Shown: positions 18,178 through 29,623 of the stretch, one piece after another
Numbering within the stretch: position 1 is the first letter of the stretch
Layout of the letters: the number at the start of each line of letters is the position of its first letter
NCBI GenBank assembly: GCA_945872365.1
Contig: CAMBZJ010000009.1
Coordinates: forward strand, 1 to 64,000
Source of the DNA: Klebsiella pneumoniae
GTDB lineage: Bacteria > Desulfobacterota > Binatia > UBA12015
Length of the DNA: 64,000 nucleotides
Direction of reading: 5' to 3'
Translations under genes and position numbers: made by a program
The notes under the pieces: generated by a model
The model's input: the letters and a program-made list of their open reading frames with translations, nothing else
The model's database searches: none
Told to the model about the DNA's origin: nothing

Positions 18178-18581
18178 GAGCTGCCCCCGCGCAGGAAGAA
18201 GGTCAGTTGCGCCGCGGCTCCGGGTTGCTCCGCCGGAACCACGCGGATGCGGATCTCGCGCGTCTCGGGCAGGGGCGTGTCGTTGACCTCGCGCTCCCAG
18301 GAGTAGCCCGAGTCCTGCCCGGGATGGCGCTCCTCGAAGTCCCCGTTGGACTGTCCGACCTCGGGTAGTCCGCCGAGTTCGGTCTCGGTGACGAGCGTCC
18401 GGGCGAGCAGCAGGGCGCGGGTGTAGGCGCGCTCGCGTGCGACCAGGTTCAGGCTGCGCACGTGCAGTCCGAGCATCGCCGTGAAGGCGATGGCGAGCAC
18501 CGCCATCGCGACCACGACTTCGAGTAACGTGAAGCCCTTGGCCGACGGCCCGCGGGTGCGCTGCGCCTTTCGTGGTCTCAT
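18174..18581 (-). CDS. gspI: Type II secretion system minor pseudopilin GspI
   Basis: AKGFTLLEVVVAMAVLAIAF prepilin N-term; operon position. Confidence 0.85.
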   Translation of the reverse strand: MRPRKAQRTRGPSAKGFTLLEVVVAMAVLAIAFTAMLGLHVRSLNLVARERAYTRALLLARTLVTETELGGLPEVGQSNGDFEERHPGQDSGYSWEREVNDTPLPETREIRIRVVPAEQPGAAAQLTFFLRGGSS

Positions 18582-19132
18582 CGCGAGACCAGGTCCCGGG
18601 CGTCGATCCGCCCTTCGATGACGCGGGGCCGCGAGGTCGCAGGTTCGATCGCGATCGTGAAGGCCCGGCCAGTACCGTCGTCGAGGTGAAGCACGGCCGG
18701 GTCGGCATAGCCATCGGGCGAAAAGAGGGTCGCCGGGAGCCCCTCGGCGGTGGCGACGATGCCCGGCCCCGCGATGTCGATCGCGATCGAGTCGGGCAGG
18801 CGCGTCGCGCGATAGAGCGGCGCATCGTCGTCGACGAAGCGAGCCCCGGCCGTCCCTTCGACGAGGACGGTGCCACGGTAGGTGCCGCGCGAGGGATCGA
18901 CGACCAGGCGGACCCATCGGCCGCGCAGGGCCGCATCCTCTCGCAGGAAGCGGATGTGTTGCGCGAGCTTGCGCGTGCTCGCGTCGAGCGAGACGCCGCG
19001 CAGCGCCGAGAGGCGCGGCACGACAAGTGTGGCGAGCAGTCCAATGAGGGCGAGCGTCGTCAGGATCTCGATGAGCGTGAAGCCGGCGGCCTCGGCGCAG
19101 GCGGCCCCCGGGGGCTGCGACGCCGCTCGCAT
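18578..19132 (-). CDS. gspH: Type II secretion system minor pseudopilin GspH
   Basis: AAGFTLIEILTTLALIGLLATLVVPRL prepilin N-term; GspH-like C-domain. Confidence 0.85.
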   Translation of the reverse strand: MRAASQPPGAACAEAAGFTLIEILTTLALIGLLATLVVPRLSALRGVSLDASTRKLAQHIRFLREDAALRGRWVRLVVDPSRGTYRGTVLVEGTAGARFVDDDAPLYRATRLPDSIAIDIAGPGIVATAEGLPATLFSPDGYADPAVLHLDDGTGRAFTIAIEPATSRPRVIEGRIDARDLVSR

Positions 19133-19209
19133 GTGCGAAGCGAGCGACCGCGGGCGACGGGCCGTTGGCTCGCCGCCCGGTCGCTCGCTCGCCGGGGCGG
19201 AGGGAAGGG

Positions 19210-19695
19210 TCACAGCTTCCGCGAGTCGATGTCCGCGTTCTTGCCTTCGCCGCCCTCCACGCCGTCGGCGCCGAAGGACAGGATCGAGAAGTTGTTGCCG
19301 TCGCTGCGAAAGACATAGCCCTGTCCCCAAGGGTCGACCGGCAGCTTCTCGAGGTAGCCGTCGGCGTTCCAGCGCCGCGCGGGCGGACCGGAGGTCGGCG
19401 GTGAAACCAGCGCCTGCAGGCCCTGCTCGGTCGTCGGGAAGCCGCCGTTGTCGAGCTTGTAGAGTGAGAGGGCCTGCTCGATCGACTTGATGTCGGCGGC
19501 CGCTTTGGTCTGGCGTGCCTCGTCGGTGCGACCGAGGATCCGCGGCGCCACGAGCGTGATGAGCAGCCCGAGGATGAAGACGACGACCATGATCTCGATC
19601 AGCGTGAAGCCCGCCGCCGAACGCAGCGGCCTCGGGGGCGTGCTGGCGAAGCGTCGCCGCGCGGTCGCGGGGAGGGAAAGGGCTCGGGTGTGCAT
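19210..19695 (-). CDS. gspG: Type II secretion system major pseudopilin GspG
   Basis: AAGFTLIEIMVVVFILGLLITLVAPRILGRTDEARQTKAAADIKSIEQALSLYKLDNGGFPTTEQGLQALV...WGQGYVF. Confidence 0.97.
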   Translation of the reverse strand: MHTRALSLPATARRRFASTPPRPLRSAAGFTLIEIMVVVFILGLLITLVAPRILGRTDEARQTKAAADIKSIEQALSLYKLDNGGFPTTEQGLQALVSPPTSGPPARRWNADGYLEKLPVDPWGQGYVFRSDGNNFSILSFGADGVEGGEGKNADIDSRKL

Positions 19696-19705
19696 GGCGT
19701 GTCTC

Positions 19706-20911
19706 CTAGCGTACGAGGGCATTGATCTCGAAGATCGGCAGCAGGATCGCGAGTACGATGAAGAGGACGACGCCTCCCATGACCACGATCAGGATCGGCT
19801 CGAGCACCGCGGTCGCGGTCGTGAGCGTCCCCTCGATCTCCTGTTCGTAGGCGATGGCCGCCTTGTCCAGCATCGATTCCAGCTCGCCCGAACGCTCGCC
19901 GACCGCGATCATGTGGATGAGCAGCGGCGGGAACAGCCCGGACTCCTTGAGCGGGCCGGCGAGTCCCTGACCCTCGCGGATCGCCGCGCGGGCCTGCCCG
20001 ACGGCATCGGTGAGCGCGAGGTTGCCGGTGACCTCGCCCGCGACGTCGAGAGCCGGCAGGAGGGCGATGCCGTTGGCGAGCAGGGTCGAGAGCGTGCGCG
20101 CGAAGCGCGCGACCGCGATCCGGGTCGCGACCGGTCCGACCACCGGCATCGTGAGCAGCTTGCGGTCGAGCCACAGGCGTCCGGCGGGGCGCCGCAGGGT
20201 CGCCAGCAGGGTTCCGGTCGCGGCTGCGAGGAGCAGGACGATCAGCCACCACCCGTCGGAGACGGCGTTCGAGATGCCGAGAAGGATGCGCGTGAGCAGC
20301 GGGAGTGTCTGCTTCTGCTCGGCGAAGATCCGCGTCACGCGCGGCACGACGAAGCCCAGCAGGAAGCCGACGATGCCGAGCGACACGGCGGTCATGAGGA
20401 CCGGGTAGGCGAGTGCGCCGCGGACCTTGGCGCGCACCCGTGCCTGCGACTCGGTGTAGTTCGCGAGCCGGTCGAGGACCAGGTCGAGCGCGCCGGCGGC
20501 CTCGCCTGCGCGGACCATGCCCACGTAGAGCGTCGGAAAAACCGAGGGGTGGGCCGCCATCGCGTCGGCCAGCGACTGTCCCTGGGTGACCTGGTCGCGG
20601 ACGTGTGAGAGCACCCCGGCCATGGCCGGGCGCTCGGTCTGTTCGCTCACGGCGCCGAGCGCCTCGACGACCGGCATCCCGGCACCGACCAGTGTGCCGA
20701 GCTGGCGGGAGACCAGGGCCAGGTCCGCGGGCCGGACGCGGCCACCCGGTCGCCGGATCGCCGCTCCCCGGGCGCGCTCCTCGTCGATCGAGGTCGGAAA
20801 GACTCCGTCGCGGCGCAGCCGCATCCGCGCGCCGCGCGCGCTGTCGGCGTCGATCACGCCGCGCACCGCGCGCCCGTCGGCCGTGAGTCCGCGATAGGCG
20901 AAGACGGCCAT
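19706..20911 (-). CDS. gspF: Type II secretion system inner membrane protein GspF
   Basis: MAVFAYRGLTADGRAVRGVIDADSARGARMRLRRDGVFP...; T2SSF repeats. Confidence 0.97.
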   Translation of the reverse strand: MAVFAYRGLTADGRAVRGVIDADSARGARMRLRRDGVFPTSIDEERARGAAIRRPGGRVRPADLALVSRQLGTLVGAGMPVVEALGAVSEQTERPAMAGVLSHVRDQVTQGQSLADAMAAHPSVFPTLYVGMVRAGEAAGALDLVLDRLANYTESQARVRAKVRGALAYPVLMTAVSLGIVGFLLGFVVPRVTRIFAEQKQTLPLLTRILLGISNAVSDGWWLIVLLLAAATGTLLATLRRPAGRLWLDRKLLTMPVVGPVATRIAVARFARTLSTLLANGIALLPALDVAGEVTGNLALTDAVGQARAAIREGQGLAGPLKESGLFPPLLIHMIAVGERSGELESMLDKAAIAYEQEIEGTLTTATAVLEPILIVVMGGVVLFIVLAILLPIFEINALVR

Positions 20912-20929
20912 GGCGGTCAGGCCCGAAAC

Positions 20930-22558
<1,629 letters not shown>

Positions 22559-22571
22559 GGTAGGCGTGGGC

Positions 22572-25031
22572 CTAGTTCCCCGGCAGCAGGGTGTCGGCGC
22601 GGCCCTGGGCGCCCCCTTCGGCAGGCAGAAGGACCCCGCCGTCGATCGACTCGGGTGGCGGGAGCGGACGCCGCGGGGCGAGGGACCCATGGGTTCCCGC
22701 GAAGCGGCCGTGGCCGACCATCGCTTGGCGGAAGCGGGCCTTTTCGCCCTCGCTCGCCTGCAGCATCTGGTCGGGGTTGCGCACGATGTGCGGCGTCAGC
22801 AGGATGATGAGGTTCACCTTCTCCTTCTGCCGTTCCTCGTACTTGAACAGGTTGCCGATGACCGGGATGTCGGTCAGGTAGGGCACGCCGCTCGTCCCGG
22901 AGTCGAGTCGATCGGAGATCAGTCCGCCGATCGCCACCGTTTCGGAGTCGCGCACGACCACGTTGGTGGTCGCCGAGCGGACGGTCGTCGTTGGGCCGAG
23001 CTGGAGTACCTCGGAGAGCGGCGTCTTCACGAGGGCGGAAACCTCCTCGAAGAGGAGCAGCCGGACGGTGTCGCCCTCGGAGATCTGCGGGGTGAGTCGC
23101 AACGTGATGCCGACGTCCCGGCGGTCGATCTGGCTGAAGGTGTTCGAGAGGTTGGTCTCGTTCGTGGCACGACTGGTGACGAACGGGACGTTCTGGCCGA
23201 CGACGATCTCGGCTTCCTCGTTGTCTGTGGTGAGGATCGTCGGGGCCGAGAGGACGTTCACACCGGTCTCGTTCTCGAGCGCGGTCACGACCGCGACCTC
23301 GGCCGGGATCTCCGTGCCGTCGGCGAGCACGACCTTCTGCTTGCTGATCAGAGCACCGAGAAAGCCGCCGATCGTGCTCAGGCCGCCGGTATCCCCGGTG
23401 GTGATGGCGTTGTTCAGATTGGTGATGTTCTTGAGGTTCGTGCGACCGAGCGCCACGAGGTTACCCATCTGCGCGGCCCCCTGAAGCTCGATGCCGAGTT
23501 CCCTCGCGCGGGCCATCGAGACCTCGAAGATGATCGCCTCGACGAGCACCTGGCGTCGCGCGACGTCGAGCCGTTCGATGACGTCGCGCAGGATTGCATA
23601 GTCCTGGGGCGCCGCACTGATGACGAGAGAGTTCGTCGCCGGGTCGGCGGTGATGCGCACCCCGCTCTCGAACTCGATCGCCGGCGGTCCGCTGCCGGCC
23701 GAGGCGGAGCCCGAACCATAGGGGCTGCCGCCGCCGCCGCGCGAGCCGAAGTTGCCGCCGCCGCCCCCGAGACCGCCCCCCATGCCCCCGCCCATGCCGC
23801 CGCCGCCGCCCGAACCCTGCGCGCCGGAGCCGGCCTGCTGGTTGCTGATCACGCTGCGGGGGTAGTTCCCGAAACGACCCCCCCCCTGCGTGACCGAGCG
23901 CCCGGGGAGGTTCTCCCGACGCCCGCCGAACGCCGAACTCGTACCCACGAGGTCGGAGAGGACCGCGACCATATCGGCCGCGTTGGCATGGCGCAGCGAG
24001 TAGACGTTCACGCGCCCGCTGCCGCGCGGCAGCGGGCCGTCGAGCTTTGCGACTAGCGCCCGGGCATGCCGGATGTCGAGCGCACTGCCGATGACCACGA
24101 TCGCGTTCGAGCGATCGTCGGGAACCACGCGCAGGCCGCTGCCCTCGACCCTCGGTCCGGCCGGGACGCCCGCTGCTCCGCCGCCGATGCCGGGGATCGT
24201 GCTCGAGGTTCCCGGAGCGGAACCCCCGCCCGCGGCCCCGGCGGCGCGTGCCCGCCCATCCTCGATCGAGTCGCGCAGGATGCCGGCGAGGTCGTCGGCG
24301 TTGGCGTGGCGCAGCGGGATGACCTCGACCGACCGCTCCTGGCCGGGGACGTCGAGTTCCCGGATGAGGCGTGAGAGGCGCGATAGGTTCGCCGAGGAAT
24401 CGATGACGATCAGCGAATTGGTCGGCGCGTAGGCGCTGACCAGTCCGTCGCGCGACACCAGCGGCTGGAGGACCTGCGCGGCCTGCGCCGCCTCGAGGTG
24501 GCGCAGCGGGACGAGTCGCGTGACGAAGGTTTCGCTCGGGGCGTCGTTGTCGCGTTCGATCGGCAGCCCGGCGCCCTTCACGTCCTTGGTCGGGATGATC
24601 TTCACGACCGGCCCGGTATCCACCACCGAAAAGCCTTTCACCTGGAGCACCGATTGGAACACCCGGTAGGCCTCGTCGACGGTGATGCGCGTCGGCGATA
24701 CGACCGAGACCTTGCCGCGCACCTTGTCGTCGACCACGAAGTTCTTGCCGGTGATCTCGCTCACGAACTTGATGAGCGTCGGCAGCTCGACGTCCTGGAA
24801 GTCCATCATCACCAGGTCGTCGGGACGCAGCGGCCGAGGTGCATCGTCGGGCGCGACCTCCCGGGCCGCCGGAGCGGGCCGACCGTTCTCGCCCGCAGGA
24901 GCCTCCTCGGCGCCGGGTCGGGCGGCGGTCGCCAGCAGCCCCAGCCCGCCGAGCAGGGCGAAGGCGAGCAGGGGCGTGCGGCCCGGACGTGCGCGGCGCG
25001 TGGTGGGTCGTGGGGCGCGCGGTGTTCTCAT
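22572..25031 (-). CDS. gspD: Type II secretion system secretin GspD
   Basis: N0/N1 domains (VELPTLIKFVSEITGKNFVVDDKVRGKVSV...), secretin core VDIERLDVARRQVLVEAIIFEV..., VPYLTDIPVIGNLFKY. Confidence 0.97.
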   Translation of the reverse strand: MRTPRAPRPTTRRARPGRTPLLAFALLGGLGLLATAARPGAEEAPAGENGRPAPAAREVAPDDAPRPLRPDDLVMMDFQDVELPTLIKFVSEITGKNFVVDDKVRGKVSVVSPTRITVDEAYRVFQSVLQVKGFSVVDTGPVVKIIPTKDVKGAGLPIERDNDAPSETFVTRLVPLRHLEAAQAAQVLQPLVSRDGLVSAYAPTNSLIVIDSSANLSRLSRLIRELDVPGQERSVEVIPLRHANADDLAGILRDSIEDGRARAAGAAGGGSAPGTSSTIPGIGGGAAGVPAGPRVEGSGLRVVPDDRSNAIVVIGSALDIRHARALVAKLDGPLPRGSGRVNVYSLRHANAADMVAVLSDLVGTSSAFGGRRENLPGRSVTQGGGRFGNYPRSVISNQQAGSGAQGSGGGGGMGGGMGGGLGGGGGNFGSRGGGGSPYGSGSASAGSGPPAIEFESGVRITADPATNSLVISAAPQDYAILRDVIERLDVARRQVLVEAIIFEVSMARARELGIELQGAAQMGNLVALGRTNLKNITNLNNAITTGDTGGLSTIGGFLGALISKQKVVLADGTEIPAEVAVVTALENETGVNVLSAPTILTTDNEEAEIVVGQNVPFVTSRATNETNLSNTFSQIDRRDVGITLRLTPQISEGDTVRLLLFEEVSALVKTPLSEVLQLGPTTTVRSATTNVVVRDSETVAIGGLISDRLDSGTSGVPYLTDIPVIGNLFKYEERQKEKVNLIILLTPHIVRNPDQMLQASEGEKARFRQAMVGHGRFAGTHGSLAPRRPLPPPESIDGGVLLPAEGGAQGRADTLLPGN

Positions 25032-25966
25032 CGGATCTCGTAGGTCAGGGTACGCGTCTCGCTGCCGCGCATCACGTCGACCGAGAGCTTGGTCTGCCCC
25101 TGCAGTTCTTGGAGCACGGCCATGGCCCGCGTCGGGTCGTTCAGGTCGATGCCGTTCACCCTCTGCACCACGTCGTTATTCTCCAGGCCGATCTTCTGGA
25201 ATAGGCTGCCGCGCTTGATCGCGAAGACCTTGAAGCCGTTGGTGCGTCCGCCTTCCTGATTGGGCACGGCACGCAGCTGGGTGATCAGGTCCGAGAGGTT
25301 GGCGAGGGACTCGTCGACCTCCGACTGGGCCACGAGGTAGCGGTCATCGCCGATCTTCTTCACCTGGTCGTCCGAGATGCCCCCGGGCGATACGGCCGGC
25401 GTGGCGATCGGCGCGAGGTGCGAGGCGTCGGTGATGGTCGCGGCAGGTGGATCGTCGACGGCCAGCAGCTCGTCCGCGCCGGCGCGCTGGAGGACGAGAC
25501 TTCGCCAGCCGATCCGCGAGACCTTGCCCCCGCCGAGGGAGTCCCCCGGAGACACGACCAACTGCTTGTGGGCCACGAGATCCTCGACGATCGCGAAGCG
25601 CTGGCCACCTCGCCGGCCGGTGCCGACGAGGCGCAGGGACGCCGGGGCGGTGGCGAGCGGCCCCGTGACGGCCGCCGGGCCATCGCTCGCCGGTGGGGCG
25701 GCGAAGACGTTGCGGCGGGTCATCGCCTGGTAATCCGAGAGCGGCCGTGCCGGCGCCGGCCGGGTCTCCGGGGACGTCGCGGTCCGTACCGGGCGCCCGG
25801 CGAGGGAGAGCCGGCTGCGCGCGAGGCTGGACACCAGCATGGCGGCGGAAACCGCCGCGAGTGCGAGCAGGACGAGCCGCGACGCAGCCCAGTGCGCCGG
25901 GCGGATCCGGGTGATCACTCCTTGGACGCCTATGCCAACCCCTGCTGAGGCGCAAGCGCGCGCCAT
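25028..25966 (-). CDS. gspC: Type II secretion system protein GspC with C-terminal PDZ domain (start uncertain: 25966 ATG or 25918 GTG)
   Basis: TM + HR domain (LRLVGTGRRGGQRFAIVEDL) and PDZ-like GSLFQKIGLENNDVVQRVNGIDLNDPTRAM; first gene of gsp operon. Confidence 0.88.
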   Translation of the reverse strand: MARACASAGVGIGVQGVITRIRPAHWAASRLVLLALAAVSAAMLVSSLARSRLSLAGRPVRTATSPETRPAPARPLSDYQAMTRRNVFAAPPASDGPAAVTGPLATAPASLRLVGTGRRGGQRFAIVEDLVAHKQLVVSPGDSLGGGKVSRIGWRSLVLQRAGADELLAVDDPPAATITDASHLAPIATPAVSPGGISDDQVKKIGDDRYLVAQSEVDESLANLSDLITQLRAVPNQEGGRTNGFKVFAIKRGSLFQKIGLENNDVVQRVNGIDLNDPTRAMAVLQELQGQTKLSVDVMRGSETRTLTYEIR

Positions 25967-26023
25967 CGGCGGAACCCGGGGACGCAGCGGGGCGCACCCG
26001 TGCGCGGTGGGGTGGCCGTCGAA

Positions 26024-26052
26024 TTGACCCCCGGTGCGGGCTCCTTTAGACA
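26024..26052 (+). promoter_or_regulatory. Possible sigma70-like promoter for lysS
   Basis: TTGACC then 17 nt then TAGACA in the gspC/lysS divergent region; weak -10 match. Confidence 0.22.
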
Positions 26053-26082
26053 GGGACAGCAACAGGCGGCGCGGGCGACCAC

Positions 26083-27612
26083 GTGAGCGATGACGATCTG
26101 ACGGCGACCCGCCGAGCCAAGCTGCAGGAGCTGCGGGCTGCAGGCGGAGCCTATCCGAACGATTTCCGTCCGGAACACCGCGCCTCGCGGTTGCACGCTG
26201 CCTTTGCGACCGCCGACGCGGCCGCGCTCGAAGGCGCGCGTCCGCCGGCCCGGATCGCCGGGCGGATCGTCGGCAAGCGCAGCTTCGGCCAGGCGATGTT
26301 CGTCGTCGTCGACGACGGCGAGGGTCGCATCCAGGCGTATCTGCGTCGCGACCAGCTCGAGGCGGACGCCTGGGCGATCGCCCGGTCGCTCGACCTTGGC
26401 GACCAGGTCGGCTGCGCGGGGGTCCTCTTCCGCACGAAGACCAACGAACTCACGGTCGCCGCCTCGGAGATCCGGCTGCTCGCGAAGTGCCTGCACGCTC
26501 CGCCGGAGAAGTGGCATGGTCTCGCCGACGTCGAGGTGCGCTACCGCCAGCGCTACCTCGACCTGATGTCGAACCCGGCCTCACGCGACATGTTCCGCAA
26601 GCGGGCGCGCCTCGTGGCCGGGGTGCGGCGCTTTCTCGCCGACCGCGGATTCCTCGAGGTCGAGACCCCGATCCTCCAGCAGATCGCCGGCGGCGCCGCG
26701 GCGCGACCGTTCCGAACGCACCACAACGCCCTCGGACTCGACCTCCAGATGAGGATCGCCCCGGAGCTGTTCCTCAAGCGACTGCTCGTCGGGGGCTTCG
26801 ACCGCGTCTTCGAGATCGGTCGCAACTTCCGGAACGAGGGGATCTCGACGCAGCACAACCCCGAGTTCACGATGCTGGAGTTCTACCAGGCCTATGCGAC
26901 CTTCGAAGACCTGATGCCGCTCACCGAGCAGCTGGTCTGCGCACTCGCCGAGGAAATCTCGGGTGGGCTGGTCGTGCCGTGCGGGGAGCACTCGATCGAC
27001 CTGTCGCCACCGTGGCGGCGCATCTCGCTCGTCGGCGCCGCGGCGGGTGCCGCGGGCTGCACCGAGTCCGACCTGCGCGATCCGGCGCGTGCGCGCCGCG
27101 TCGCCGAGCGGCACGGGGTGCCGATCCCGCCGGCCGCCGGCGCGGGTGGCATCGCGACCGCGATCTTCGAGCAACTGGTCGAGCCGACGTTGATCCAGCC
27201 GACCTTCGTCACCGGTTTCCCGACCGAGGTGTCGCCGCTCGCGCGGCCGAGCGACACGGATCCGTGGGTCGTGGACCGTTTCGAATTCTACGTCGTCGCC
27301 CGCGAGATGGCCAACGGCTTCTCGGAGTTGAACGATCCGGACGACCAGCGCGAGCGGTTCCTGCAGCAACTCGCGAGTCGGGCTCGCGGCGACGAGGAAG
27401 CACACCCGATGGACGAGGACTACGTGACGGCCCTCGAGTACGCGATGCCACCGGCGGCGGGCGAGGGCATCGGCATCGACCGGCTCGCGATGCTGCTCTG
27501 CGACGCGCCTTCGATCCGCGACGTGATCCTTTTCCCCCTGCTGCGGCCTGACCGGCGGACGCCGGTCAAGGAGTCCGCGCCGGAGCCGGAGGAGGGTGGG
27601 CGGCCGCGCTAG
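26083..27612 (+). CDS. lysS: Lysyl-tRNA synthetase, class II
   Basis: PEKWHGLADVEVRYRQRYLDLM, FEIGRNFRNEGISTQHNPEFTMLEFYQAYA, GIDRLAMLLCDAPSIRDVILFPLLRP. Confidence 0.97.
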   Translation: MSDDDLTATRRAKLQELRAAGGAYPNDFRPEHRASRLHAAFATADAAALEGARPPARIAGRIVGKRSFGQAMFVVVDDGEGRIQAYLRRDQLEADAWAIARSLDLGDQVGCAGVLFRTKTNELTVAASEIRLLAKCLHAPPEKWHGLADVEVRYRQRYLDLMSNPASRDMFRKRARLVAGVRRFLADRGFLEVETPILQQIAGGAAARPFRTHHNALGLDLQMRIAPELFLKRLLVGGFDRVFEIGRNFRNEGISTQHNPEFTMLEFYQAYATFEDLMPLTEQLVCALAEEISGGLVVPCGEHSIDLSPPWRRISLVGAAAGAAGCTESDLRDPARARRVAERHGVPIPPAAGAGGIATAIFEQLVEPTLIQPTFVTGFPTEVSPLARPSDTDPWVVDRFEFYVVAREMANGFSELNDPDDQRERFLQQLASRARGDEEAHPMDEDYVTALEYAMPPAAGEGIGIDRLAMLLCDAPSIRDVILFPLLRPDRRTPVKESAPEPEEGGRPR

Positions 27613-27652
27613 CGGACGCCCGCGAATCCGGCGCGTGAGCGGGCTCTCCTCG

Positions 27653-28915
27653 ATGTCGTGGGAACTCATGGTGGGCCTGCGCTACCTGCGCGCCCGCCGT
27701 CGGGAGAAGTTCGTCAGCCTGATCGCCCTCATCGCCGGCCTCGGCGTCGCGATCGGCGTCATGACCCTCTGCATCGTGATGGCGGTCATGACCGGCTTCG
27801 AGGAGGACCTGCGCGACCGGATCCTCGGGTTCAACCCGCACATCGTACTCCTGAGCCACGGCGGCACGCTCGACGACTCGCCGCAGACCCTCGAAGGGGT
27901 CGCCTCGACGCCGGGCGTCGCCGCGGCCGCGCCCTTCGTCTACAGTCAGGTGATGGCCACCACCGCCCAGGCGGTGGCGGGGGCGGTGGTGCGCGGGATC
28001 GAGCCCGAGCGGGTCGACTCGGTCATCGACGTGTCTAGCCATGTGCGCGAGGGGTCGGCCACCAACCTCGGCAAGCCGGTGAAGGTGCAGACTGTCGTCG
28101 ACGGCAAGGACGCCACGGTCGAGGTGAACCAGATCATCATCGGCTTCGAACTCGCGAAACTCCTCGGCGTCGGCGTCGGCGACTGGATCAACCTCATGTC
28201 GCCGCAGGGCACGCCGACGGCGCTCGGGTTCGTGCCGCGGGTCAAGCGCTTCGCGATCGGCGCGATCTTCGACTCGGGAATGTACGAGTACGACTCGACG
28301 ATCGTCTTCCTCGCACTCGCCGACGCCCAGAAGTTCCTCGACCTGGGCCACCGGGTCACCGGCATCGAGGTCAAAGTCGACGACGTCCAGGCCGCGAACC
28401 GGGTGGCGCGCGCGATCGAGGTCCGAGGCGGCTTCCCGCTCTTCGCCCGGGACTGGATGGAGGTGAACCGCAACCTCTTCGCCGCGTTCAAGCTCGAGAA
28501 GTTCATCCAGTTCGTCGTCCTTCTGCTGATCGTCCTCGTAGCGGCCTTCAACATCGCAGCGACCCTGATCATGGTCGTCATGGAGAAGCGGAAGGACATC
28601 GCCATCCTGAAGTCGATGGGTGCGACCAACGGGGCGATCGGCTGGATCTTCGTCTTCAAGGGGGCGGTGATCGGGGTCCTCGGCACCCTTCTGGGCATCC
28701 TGGGGGGCCTGGGCGGCGCCTGGCTGATCCAGCGATACAAGTTCATCGACCTGCCCAAGGACGTCTTCTACGTTTCGACGGTGCCGGTGCGGATCTACCC
28801 CTGGAACTTCGCGGCCGTGGCCCTGGCCTCGATCCTCATCTGCATCCTGGCGACCCTCTACCCGGCCCGACAGGCGGCGCGACTCGCCCCGGTCGAGGTG
28901 ATTCGTTACGAGTGA
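27653..28915 (+). CDS. Lipoprotein-releasing ABC transporter permease LolC/LolE
   Basis: MSWELMVGLRYLRARRREKFVSLIALIAGLGVAIGVMTLCIVMAVMTGFEEDLRDRILG...; MKSMGATNGAIGWIF-type core. Confidence 0.95.
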   Translation: MSWELMVGLRYLRARRREKFVSLIALIAGLGVAIGVMTLCIVMAVMTGFEEDLRDRILGFNPHIVLLSHGGTLDDSPQTLEGVASTPGVAAAAPFVYSQVMATTAQAVAGAVVRGIEPERVDSVIDVSSHVREGSATNLGKPVKVQTVVDGKDATVEVNQIIIGFELAKLLGVGVGDWINLMSPQGTPTALGFVPRVKRFAIGAIFDSGMYEYDSTIVFLALADAQKFLDLGHRVTGIEVKVDDVQAANRVARAIEVRGGFPLFARDWMEVNRNLFAAFKLEKFIQFVVLLLIVLVAAFNIAATLIMVVMEKRKDIAILKSMGATNGAIGWIFVFKGAVIGVLGTLLGILGGLGGAWLIQRYKFIDLPKDVFYVSTVPVRIYPWNFAAVALASILICILATLYPARQAARLAPVEVIRYE

Positions 28916-28924
28916 GGCGCGCGA

Positions 28925-29623
28925 GTGGCTGGAAAGGGAGAGGGGGGCATGCCTTACGTCGACGCGCGCGGGCTGGTGAAGGAATTCACCGACGGTCCGC
29001 GCACGGTGCGGGTGCTCTCCGGGGTGGACTTCGGCATCGCCGCGGGGGAGACGGTCGCGATCGTGGGTGAATCCGGAGTCGGCAAGAGCACTTTGCTGCA
29101 CCTGCTCGGTGGCCTCGAGAGGCCGACCGCCGGCAGCGTCGCGATCGGTGGCGTCGACCTCGCGGAGCAGAACGAACGCGAGCTCGCCCGTTTTCGCAAC
29201 CGAGAGATCGGCTTCGTCTTCCAGTTTCACCATCTCCTGCCGGACTTCACGGCGCTCGAGAACGTCGCGATGCCCGACCTGATCGCCGGCGAGTCGCAGG
29301 CTGTTGCCCACGAGCGCGCGTCGGCCGTGCTCGAGCGCGTGGGGCTCGCCGAGCGGATGACCCACCGCCCGGGAGAACTCTCCGGCGGCGAGCAGCAGCG
29401 GGTCGCGGTCGCCCGGGCCGTGGTACGCAAGCCGGGGCTCGTCCTCGCCGACGAACCCACCGGCAACCTCGACCCCGACACCGGCGACGAGGTCGAGCGC
29501 CTCCTGCTCGACCTCAATCGCGAGAACGGCACCACCTGCATCGTCGTCACCCACAGTGCCCGGCTCGCGGCAGCGATGGACACGCGTTTCCGTCTGGTAC
29601 ACGGACATCTCGAGGCCGTATGA
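28925..29623 (+). CDS. lolD: Lipoprotein-releasing ABC transporter ATPase LolD
   Basis: GESGVGKSTLLHLLGGLERPT, FVFQFHHLLPDFTALENVAMP, LSGGEQQRVAVARAV; directly after lolC/E. Confidence 0.95.
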   Translation: MAGKGEGGMPYVDARGLVKEFTDGPRTVRVLSGVDFGIAAGETVAIVGESGVGKSTLLHLLGGLERPTAGSVAIGGVDLAEQNERELARFRNREIGFVFQFHHLLPDFTALENVAMPDLIAGESQAVAHERASAVLERVGLAERMTHRPGELSGGEQQRVAVARAVVRKPGLVLADEPTGNLDPDTGDEVERLLLDLNRENGTTCIVVTHSARLAAAMDTRFRLVHGHLEAV

